Assembly: GCA_964367085.1 (NCBI GenBank)
Contig: CAYIWL010000033.1
Location: 1-9,469, forward strand
Origin: JACPIN01 sp964367085
GTDB lineage: Archaea; Nanobdellota; Nanobdellia; SCGC-AAA011-G17; ARS1403
Reading direction: 5' to 3'
Length of the DNA stretch: 9,469 nucleotides
Of this stretch, positions 5,077-9,469 are shown in pieces. The translations under genes and the position numbers were made by a program. Position 1 is the stretch's first letter. Each line of letters starts with the position of its first letter. Below the pieces are notes generated by a model that worked only from the letters and a program-made list of their open reading frames with translations, ran no database searches and had not been told where the DNA came from.

Positions 5077-6262
5077 ACCTTTGTACTCTCCCGACGAAAT
5101 ACGAGACTTAGCTAGAGGATTTAGTGTGAATCATATATTAAAAAACAATGCACATCAGAATAAACCACTTGATTTTAGAACGGCATATATCCTCGGAGTT
5201 TTTACGTTATATCCACATAAGGAATACTTGAAAGGCTTATTTGAAGTAGAGAGGGAATTGGCCGAGAGACAGAGTATAGCTACGTTGTGCGCACTGCATA
5301 ATCGGGAAACCTACCTTGGAATTAGATCACCAGATCAAATTGCAGGAATCTGTGCAGCCATCTTTGATTATGATATCAGTATGTCTCAATTTAGTTTTTT
5401 GGAAACAGATCTAGATTATTCTATGGATAATTGTGGGATGGGTGGAGACCTATACAGAACACCAAATGTGAGTACGATTTCAGCTCTAATTGCTGCGGCA
5501 GATGGAATCCCTTTATGTAAACACGGTTCCCCGGGGAATACAGACTCAACTGGAAGTAGTGACTTTTTAGAATTTTGCGGGGTAAATCTATTTCCCGATA
5601 AAGAGATTGTTGAAGAAGCTTTAACAAAATTTAGCTTTGGATATACTGACGCATTGGATACAAGATATAAATCCATTCATGTGCAAACGCATAAATCAGC
5701 ACACCTAGCACATATGAATGATATTATGGGGCCCATTACTAATCCACTGCATCCAAAATTAATGAAAAGAAGAGTCCTTGGAGTAAACCACCTTATTGAA
5801 CCAAGAGTAGTTGCTGAGGCCTATCAAATACTAAATGAGAAAGGCATTACTTATTTAGAACATGGATTATTTGTTAGGGGATTCGTAGACGAAAATAGAA
5901 ACGGAGGTATTGATGAAGTTTCGATTTTTGAAGGTGGGACGAAAGTTGCGGAGTTAAGAAGAGGAAGAATTGAGGTTTATGATTTGTATGCAAAAGACTT
6001 TGGTATCGGAACACAACCTTACTTTGAACCACCGAAGGGAAAATTAGGAAAAGCAAAATTTAGTAAAGAAATCCTAGAAGGTAAAGTTGAAGGAGCTGCT
6101 ATGGATTTGATTCTAGCAAACACGGCAGTGTTGGAATATCTTGCTAGAGATATTTCCTTAGAAGGGGGTTTTGAAAGAGCTAAAGGCGTACTTAAAAGTG
6201 CAGCGGCAATAAGAAACCTTGAGGGATATATCCAGTTTACAGGAGGCATTCAAGATGCATAA
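5054..6262 (+). CDS. TrpD-family phosphoribosyltransferase homologue, substrate unknown
   Basis: This 402-residue frame has the nucleoside phosphorylase/anthranilate phosphoribosyltransferase fold. An N-terminal helical region is followed by the phosphate-loop block DNCGMGGDLYRTPNVST (125-141, equivalent to TrpD GTGGD...NvST), KHGSPGNTDSTGSSDFLE (156-173, equivalent to KHGNR..SS.sGSADvLE), GPITNP (226-231) and GGIDEVS (284-290), whose Asp-Glu pair binds Mg2+ in TrpD. It probably handles PRPP or a related ribosyl phosphate. The segment before GPITNP, which in real TrpD reads like R.LG.RT.FN and helps hold anthranilate, is here SAHLAHMNDIM, so another acceptor is likely. No other trp gene is nearby. 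The start is doubtful: the GTG at 5054 is the first possible codon in this frame, but the Shine-Dalgarno and ATG lie in another frame at 5017. It overlaps the btpA-family ORF by 8 nt, so the two are coupled. Confidence 0.75.
   Translation: MGGVFGYKPLYSPDEIRDLARGFSVNHILKNNAHQNKPLDFRTAYILGVFTLYPHKEYLKGLFEVERELAERQSIATLCALHNRETYLGIRSPDQIAGICAAIFDYDISMSQFSFLETDLDYSMDNCGMGGDLYRTPNVSTISALIAAADGIPLCKHGSPGNTDSTGSSDFLEFCGVNLFPDKEIVEEALTKFSFGYTDALDTRYKSIHVQTHKSAHLAHMNDIMGPITNPLHPKLMKRRVLGVNHLIEPRVVAEAYQILNEKGITYLEHGLFVRGFVDENRNGGIDEVSIFEGGTKVAELRRGRIEVYDLYAKDFGIGTQPYFEPPKGKLGKAKFSKEILEGKVEGAAMDLILANTAVLEYLARDISLEGGFERAKGVLKSAAAIRNLEGYIQFTGGIQDA
6241..6246 (+). promoter_or_regulatory. Shine-Dalgarno that fixes the start of the BtpA-family gene
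   Basis: AGGAGG lies 8 nt before the ATG at 6255, inside the end of the TrpD-like gene. It favours that ATG over the open frame's upstream extension to 6219, and shows translation from within a polycistronic message. Confidence 0.75.
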
Positions 6263-7082
6263 CCTACTTGAAAGAATATTTAGAACAAAAAACCCAGTTA
6301 TTGGTGCTCTACATTTTTCCCCGTTAATTGGTTATCCGGGATTTACCAAAAAAGAAGAGGTCTTGAATAAAGCTTTGCTAGATTTAAAAGCCTTTGAAAA
6401 AGGCGGAGTTAGTGGGATATTAATCGAGAATAATTACGATGTCCCTCATAAGATTAATGTCAACCCCGAAACAGTAGCCATCATGACTTATTTAGGAAAT
6501 GAACTTAAAAAAAATACAAAACTTCCTATCGGAGTAAGTGTTCTATTTAATGATTATAAATCGGCGTTATCCATAGCAAAAATAATTGAAGCTCAATTTG
6601 TAAGAGTACCCGTGTTTATCGATAATGTCAAAACAGATTTTGGAGATATCTATGGGGATGCTGAAGATGTAATCTCATATCGTAAAAATATTAATGCGGA
6701 ACAGATTGCAATTTTTACAGATATACATGTAAAGCATGCTGAATTACTGGAAAAAACTTCAATCACTTCATCTGCGAGACTTGCTATTAAAGCTGGATCT
6801 GATGCTTTGATTATTACGGGAAATTGGACAGGTGATGCCCCAGGAATTGGAGTATTAAGAGAAGTGAGAGAAGCAGTTGTGAAGTTTCCAATACTTGTAG
6901 GAAGTGGAGTAACATCAAAGAATGTAATCAAGATTATAAAATTTGCAGATGGAATTATAGTAAGCACTTCTTTAAAAACCGGGAAGAATTTTACTAAAGA
7001 TAAAGAACGTAATATAAAACAATATCAAGAGCGCATTGATCTAAAAAAAGTTAAAGAACTGATGGCAAATATTGTCGGTTGA
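6255..7082 (+). CDS. BtpA/SgcQ-family TIM-barrel protein
   Basis: The 275-residue product matches the BtpA family (named after a cyanobacterial photosystem I biogenesis protein; SgcQ of E. coli is another member). Family blocks appear in order: PVIGALHFSPLIGYPGF (14-30), the GGVSGILIENNYDVPH segment (50-65), PIGVSVLFND (91-100), IAIFTDIHVKHAELL (151-165), ADGIIVSTSLK (231-241), and between them SDALIITGNWTGDAP (182-196) and PILVGSGVT (212-220). The late GSG and the ADGIIV strand resemble the phosphate-binding end of many TIM barrels, so a phosphorylated ligand is plausible. The biochemical activity of the archaeal members is not known to me. It overlaps the TrpD-like gene by 8 nt with its own strong Shine-Dalgarno; tight coupling suggests both act in one pathway or complex. 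A T7 run follows. Confidence 0.85.
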   Translation: MHNLLERIFRTKNPVIGALHFSPLIGYPGFTKKEEVLNKALLDLKAFEKGGVSGILIENNYDVPHKINVNPETVAIMTYLGNELKKNTKLPIGVSVLFNDYKSALSIAKIIEAQFVRVPVFIDNVKTDFGDIYGDAEDVISYRKNINAEQIAIFTDIHVKHAELLEKTSITSSARLAIKAGSDALIITGNWTGDAPGIGVLREVREAVVKFPILVGSGVTSKNVIKIIKFADGIIVSTSLKTGKNFTKDKERNIKQYQERIDLKKVKELMANIVG

Positions 7083-7091
7083 ATTTACAAC

Positions 7092-7098
7092 TTTTTTT
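7092..7098 (+). terminator. T7 tract after the BtpA-family gene
   Basis: Seven T begin 10 nt after the TGA of the BtpA-family gene, with no hairpin before them. It fits an archaeal U-tract terminator, like the T8 after the DUF2283 gene and the T6 runs after vapC. Confidence 0.5.
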
Positions 7099-7155
7099 GA
7101 AAAATAATCCTCTTTTAATATAAAGCAAAGCCTAAACTGTTTCTTTTGTCCATAG

Positions 7156-7174
7156 TTTTCTTTCTGAAAGAAAA
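7156..7174. repeat. 19-nt perfect palindrome in the btpA-7249 spacer
   Basis: TTTTCTTTC, a central T, then GAAAGAAAA: a perfect odd palindrome that can fold with a 3-nt loop and an 8-bp stem. It is 45 nt before the TATA box of the next gene and about 60 nt after the T7 tract. It is not followed by T, so a protein-binding site is as likely as a transcript end. Confidence 0.4.
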
Positions 7175-7218
7175 GTGTGATAGCGCAGCGACTTCAAAAT
7201 AAGCTTTTCAAAGATAGA

Positions 7219-7226
7219 TTTATAAA
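7219..7226 (+). promoter_or_regulatory. TATA box of the four-cysteine membrane protein gene
   Basis: TTTATAAA is centred 26 nt before the ATG at 7249, predicting a leaderless transcript. This decides the start: the longer open frame back to 7177 would place the TATA box inside the coding region. Confidence 0.65.
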
Positions 7227-7248
7227 GATGAGATTGCATCCTAGATGT

Positions 7249-7650
7249 ATGGCAGATAAAAAACCGTCAAAAAATAATAATGCACTAGTAATTGTTTTAG
7301 CGGTACTTGGTCTTCTTGTGTTGATAAATATAATAATGAGTTTTCAGGATAGGAATATAACTGGAGTTACTGGAAGAGCAGTTGCTGATGTTGGCTCTGG
7401 AAATGAGGATTTAGCTAATGAAGTTACTTCTCTTAGAAATGAGAATGAGAGGCTTGTATTGGAAAAAGATACGCTTTCAAAAAAGATAGATGAGCTTGAA
7501 GCAAAATTAAAAGTGTTTGAAGATGCAAAGGAGCTTGAGGAAGAAACTTGCCCATTGCCTTGTGATGAAGACGAGCTTTGTTCTCCTATAAATAAATTGG
7601 ATGGAAGTGTTGAGTGGCAATGCGTTGATGATCCTGCGAAATTTGTTTAA
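7249..7650 (+). CDS. Membrane-anchored coiled-coil protein with a four-cysteine C-terminal tail
   Basis: I do not recognise a named family. From the ATG at 7249 the protein has 133 residues: a basic N-terminus (MADKKPSK), one membrane helix (about 12-31, ALVIVLAVLGLLVLINIIMS), an ITGVTGRAV linker, a heptad-like coiled coil (about 55-97, LANEVTSLRNENERLVLEK onward), then an acidic tail with four cysteines (101, 105, 111, 125) in a C-P-L-P-C...C...C arrangement. Positive charges before the helix predict N-in, C-out topology, so the cysteines would lie outside the cell and could form disulfides or bind metal. The small membrane protein with a TG-rich linker is a style common in Woesearchaeota-like genomes (recollection, not a search). 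It has its own promoter; the next gene encodes a similarly built protein with a protease domain. Confidence 0.72.
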   Translation: MADKKPSKNNNALVIVLAVLGLLVLINIIMSFQDRNITGVTGRAVADVGSGNEDLANEVTSLRNENERLVLEKDTLSKKIDELEAKLKVFEDAKELEEETCPLPCDEDELCSPINKLDGSVEWQCVDDPAKFV

Positions 7651-7667
7651 ATTTATTTTAGATTAAC

Positions 7668-7676
7668 TTTTTAAAG
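7668..7676 (+). promoter_or_regulatory. TATA-like box of the membrane protease gene
   Basis: TTTTTAAAG lies about 26 nt before the ATG at 7699 and inside an AACTTT..AAAGTT inverted repeat (7665-7678). A GGAG at 7690-7693 would be too near the predicted mRNA start to matter if the transcript is leaderless. The T-rich stretch around it may also end the upstream gene's transcript. Confidence 0.45.
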
Positions 7677-7698
7677 TTGTTTTTGTGATGGAGTTGAG

Positions 7699-8604
7699 AT
7701 GGATACTAAATCTAAAAAATACCTTTTTGGCATTTTATTTTTGATAGTCGTAAGTGCATTTACTGTACAGAGCTATTTGTTTTACGATTTTAAAAAAGAC
7801 TTCGATAAAGAGATTAGATTCATCGACGACTCTTTGTTTGCATTAGATAGGAAAGTTGACTCTGAAAACGATGCACGCGAAAAAGAGATAACAGACTTGA
7901 GGAAGGAAAGTGTGAATGCAATTAAAAGCCTCGGAGGGAATATCGATACCCTGCTGAAAGAAAATGAAGAGAGTAAAAAAGCTATTGAAGAATTATCAGA
8001 AGGCCTTGAAGAATTGGAGAATGTACAGATTCAAGCAAGCAAAGATTTTTCTTCAATAATTGAAGACGTGATTGATTCTGTTGTAATTGTTAAAGCTGGA
8101 AACGATTTTGGAAGCGGTGTTTTTGTTTCGCCAGAGTATTTAATTACAAACTATCATGTAGTTGAGGAAAGTCCGGATGATATCTTGATAGGCACAGTCG
8201 ATAATAAAGCTTATAGGGCTAACTTGGTTGGGTATGAGTCTAATGTTGATATTGCTGTTCTGCAAGTTAAAGGCGGTAATTTTCCATTTTTAGAATTTGA
8301 AAACATGGACAATGTTAAAACAGGAGAAAGTGTGATTGCTATCGGAACTCCTGTTGGATTAAGTTTCAGCGTCACTCAAGGCATTGTAAGCTCAAAACAG
8401 AGAACTGGACCGAATAGACTGAACATATATTTGCAGACAGATGCTCCGATAAATCCTGGAAATTCAGGCGGACCGTTGATAAATTTAAATAAAAAAATAG
8501 TTGCGATAAATACCTGGAAAATTGCTGGTGTTGAAGGCCTTGGATTTTCTGTAAGAGCTGATGCTGCTAAAGATGTTTATGAAGAGATTTTGGAGAAAGT
8601 TTAG
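7699..8604 (+). CDS. Membrane-anchored trypsin-like (HtrA-type, S1C) serine protease without PDZ domain
   Basis: The 301-residue protein has a short basic N-terminus (MDTKSKK), one membrane helix (about 8-28), a long charged coiled coil (about 30-115) and a trypsin-like domain (about 125-300). The catalytic triad is complete: H153 in LITNYHVVEES, D184 in ESNVDIAVLQV, and S256 in INPGNSGGPL. Other HtrA blocks are present (FGSGVFVSPEYLIT, VIAIGTPVGLS, TQGIVSS, GLGFSVRA). HtrA/Deg proteases usually carry one or two PDZ domains; this one ends right after the protease domain, so substrate selection would fall to the coiled-coil stalk or a partner. Topology should be N-in, protease outside, consistent with a role in quality control of exported proteins. 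The start at 7699 fits the TATA spacing. Downstream is a 9-bp hairpin. Confidence 0.88.
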   Translation: MDTKSKKYLFGILFLIVVSAFTVQSYLFYDFKKDFDKEIRFIDDSLFALDRKVDSENDAREKEITDLRKESVNAIKSLGGNIDTLLKENEESKKAIEELSEGLEELENVQIQASKDFSSIIEDVIDSVVIVKAGNDFGSGVFVSPEYLITNYHVVEESPDDILIGTVDNKAYRANLVGYESNVDIAVLQVKGGNFPFLEFENMDNVKTGESVIAIGTPVGLSFSVTQGIVSSKQRTGPNRLNIYLQTDAPINPGNSGGPLINLNKKIVAINTWKIAGVEGLGFSVRADAAKDVYEEILEKV

Positions 8605-8616
8605 TTCGCTTCGCTA

Positions 8617-8652
8617 ACAAGAGCCACCAACGGGTTCTTGTAGAAACTCTTG
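8617..8652 (+). terminator. Hairpin after the protease gene, with two alternative right arms
   Basis: ACAAGAGCC (8617-8625) pairs with GGTTCTTGT (8633-8641): nine pairs including one G-U, with a 7-nt loop, 12 nt after the stop. The same left arm can instead pair CAAGAG with CTCTTG (8647-8652). No T-run follows, so this is either a transcript-end structure or a member of a repeat family. A duplicated TTCGC (8605-8614) stands just before it. Confidence 0.4.
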
Positions 8653-8671
8653 CAACCGAAATTAGAATTAG

Positions 8672-8704
8672 AAAAAATTTAGCTTCTTTATGGAAGATAG
8701 CTAA
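8672..8704 (-). terminator. Hairpin plus T6, terminator of the antitoxin-PIN operon
   Basis: TTAGCTTCTT (8679-8688) pairs with AAGA and AGCTAA (8694-8704), ten base pairs with one bulged T and a 5-nt loop. Read on the minus strand, the stem is followed by T6 (8672-8677), the layout of an intrinsic terminator, starting 14 nt after the PIN gene stop at 8718. Confidence 0.55.
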
Positions 8705-8717
8705 GAAAATAAATAAA

Positions 8718-9122
8718 TCATTTAACTTCTTTCAATAATTCTTCAGTGGAATAAATTTTAACTTTATTTTGCATTTTTAATTTTTTATCATTTGACCATA
8801 TTCCGCATTTTAATTTTAAGGCAAGAGCAAAATACATTGTATCATCAATATCAGGGGAGATTTCCTTAGCAATTTTTATAAAATCAGAATACTCTTCTTT
8901 TGGAACTACGTTAATGATCCCCTTTAGCATATGCTGAATCTGTATAAATTGTTCTGTTGTTTTTGAAGATTTTTCAACTAAGAAATCCCAGTATTTAGTA
9001 AATTCCTCAATTACAAAATCTGGAGAAAATAAAGTTAAATTCCTGTTAAATAAAAGATCAGCAGTAATATTATTCCTAATTAATCCTGAAAATAGAATAT
9101 TTGCATCAACAATAAGTTCCAT
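8718..9122 (-). CDS. PIN-domain toxin, VapC-like ribonuclease
   Basis: This 134-residue protein is a PIN domain of a different subgroup from the one at 1004. It opens MELIVDANILFSGLIR (D6), has an acidic VIEEF block (E39/E40), then the archaeal-style SPDIDDTMYFALALKL with D93 and D94, and WSNDKKLK with D112 near the end. These four acidic clusters form the Mg2+ site of PIN nucleases. The 'DIDDTxYfALAL...iWSNDkkL' form is common in archaeal VapC-like toxins. It starts 1 nt after the stop of the antitoxin gene, so it is co-translated. The predicted activity is endonucleolytic RNA cleavage, target unknown. All key residues are present. A hairpin with a T6 tract lies 14 nt downstream. Confidence 0.85.
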   Translation of the reverse strand: MELIVDANILFSGLIRNNITADLLFNRNLTLFSPDFVIEEFTKYWDFLVEKSSKTTEQFIQIQHMLKGIINVVPKEEYSDFIKIAKEISPDIDDTMYFALALKLKCGIWSNDKKLKMQNKVKIYSTEELLKEVK

Positions 9123-9123
9123 C

Positions 9124-9345
9124 TTAGATCTTATGTCTTTTCCTTACTGCTGCATTTACTTTTCTTCCTAATTTTAAAGCATCTTCTTCAGTTAAAGTGC
9201 TATTCTTTGTAAATTCCTTAAAAATCCTTAACATCTTCAATCTTTCTTTTATTGCTTCTCTCGCTACTGCACTCCAGTTCACATCCTGAAAGTTATCCAT
9301 TTCATGCTTCATCTCCTCAGGAACTGACAAGGTTATGCTTACCAT
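9124..9345 (-). CDS. Ribbon-helix-helix-like antitoxin (VapB-like)
   Basis: The 73-residue product begins MVSITLSVPEEMKHEMDNF and continues NWSAVAREAIKERL: a short beta strand, a helix, a turn and a second helix, the ribbon-helix-helix DNA-binding plan with the 'NWSxVAReAI' signature of archaeal antitoxins. The basic C-terminal tail (RKVNAAVRKRHKI) would bind the PIN toxin. The ATG (9343-9345) has a strong Shine-Dalgarno, GGAGGT on the minus strand (9353-9358), 7 nt away. Unlike vapB at 777, its TATA-like sequence lies about 50 nt upstream, giving a leadered message. Two perfect direct repeats sit between TATA box and start, suggesting autorepression. It is translationally linked to the PIN gene. 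Confidence 0.82.
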   Translation of the reverse strand: MVSITLSVPEEMKHEMDNFQDVNWSAVAREAIKERLKMLRIFKEFTKNSTLTEEDALKLGRKVNAAVRKRHKI

Positions 9346-9358
9346 TTAATTTACCTCC

Positions 9359-9392
9359 TGTATATTACGTTTAATATGTATATTACGTTTAA
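9359..9392. repeat. Two perfect 16-bp direct repeats, probable antitoxin operator
   Basis: TGTATATTACGTTTAA occurs at 9359-9374 and again at 9377-9392, an 18-bp period. The copies lie between the antitoxin's Shine-Dalgarno and its TATA-like box, covering the predicted transcription start. RHH proteins bind short tandem sites as dimers side by side, so this fits autoregulation. Confidence 0.65.
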
Positions 9393-9402
9393 ATATTTAA
9401 AT
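9393..9402 (-). promoter_or_regulatory. TATA-like box of the antitoxin-PIN operon
   Basis: AATATTTAAA/TTTAAATATT lies just upstream of the direct repeats. With the usual spacing, the minus-strand transcript would begin near 9371, inside the first-listed repeat, leaving a leader of about 26 nt that contains the Shine-Dalgarno. Confidence 0.5.
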
Positions 9403-9469
9403 GTTTTCATTTATGACGCTCTGTCCTAAATCTTTTTTAACTATGGGTTCCTCTCATTAACCATTAGGG

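Noticed and set aside
5416..6249. Several minus-strand open frames antisense to the TrpD-like gene
   Set aside because: They follow the codon structure of the plus-strand enzyme and lack ribosome sites or motifs.
6219..6254. Twelve-residue upstream extension of the BtpA-family protein
   Set aside because: The Shine-Dalgarno at 6241-6246 serves the ATG at 6255, and the family motif PVIGALHF begins soon after it.
7177..7248. Twenty-four-residue upstream extension of the four-cysteine protein
   Set aside because: A TATA box at 7219-7226 would lie inside it, 26 nt before the ATG at 7249.
9359..9392. CRISPR array
   Set aside because: There are only two 16-bp copies, 2 bp apart, sitting at a promoter; no spacers and no cas genes.
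4629..9431. Short shared string CTGTCCTA at 4631 and near 9420, and its near-inverse near position 40
   Set aside because: Strings of 8-11 bases recur by chance in 9.5 kb of AT-rich DNA; the flanks do not match.

Overview
The window is AT-rich archaeal DNA. The evidence is an archaeal-type tRNA C56 2'-O-methyltransferase (Trm56), the archaeal secF-secD gene order with a 20-nt overlap, TATA boxes about 26 nt ahead of start codons (a leaderless mRNA layout), T-run terminators just after stops, and several small archaeal toxin-antitoxin (TA) pairs. Tiny membrane proteins with an 'ITGxTGRAV'-like stretch after the first helix are common in DPANN archaea (Woesearchaeota/Pacearchaeota-like), so I lean that way. 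That placement is inference and no marker here fixes it.

Layout. Positions 1-750 are a decaying accessory zone: a DUF4258 toxin-like gene broken by one TGA, its intact DUF2283 partner, and a minus-strand fragment of a trypsin-like protease. At 748-1399 lies a complete vapBC pair with a leaderless promoter. At 1401-4593 is the housekeeping core: trm56 (minus) and secF-secD (plus), diverging from one perfectly palindromic TATA box. From 4594 to about 5016 is a 420-nt spacer without a convincing gene, holding several hairpins, a good TATA box, a possible 11-codon leaderless ORF and a possible minus-strand gene remnant. At 5017-7082 is a two-gene operon: a divergent TrpD-family phosphoribosyltransferase homologue and a BtpA-family TIM-barrel protein. 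At 7219-8604 are two separately promoted, membrane-anchored coiled-coil proteins, one ending in a four-cysteine tail and one in a trypsin-like (HtrA-type) protease domain. From 8605 to the end is a convergent spacer with two hairpins and a minus-strand antitoxin-PIN toxin operon preceded by two perfect 16-bp direct repeats, probably its operator.

How the parts relate. SecD/SecF support protein export, and the two coiled-coil proteins face outward and may act on exported proteins. The TrpD-like/BtpA pair is the most interesting unknown: a PRPP- or nucleoside-type transferase fold coupled to a TIM barrel, with the acceptor-side motif of true anthranilate phosphoribosyltransferases not preserved. 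Its first gene also carries an apparent +1 frame discontinuity at a GGG run: the frame with the Shine-Dalgarno and ATG is not the frame of the enzyme. This is a sequencing or real indel, a programmed frameshift, or a coupled leader peptide.
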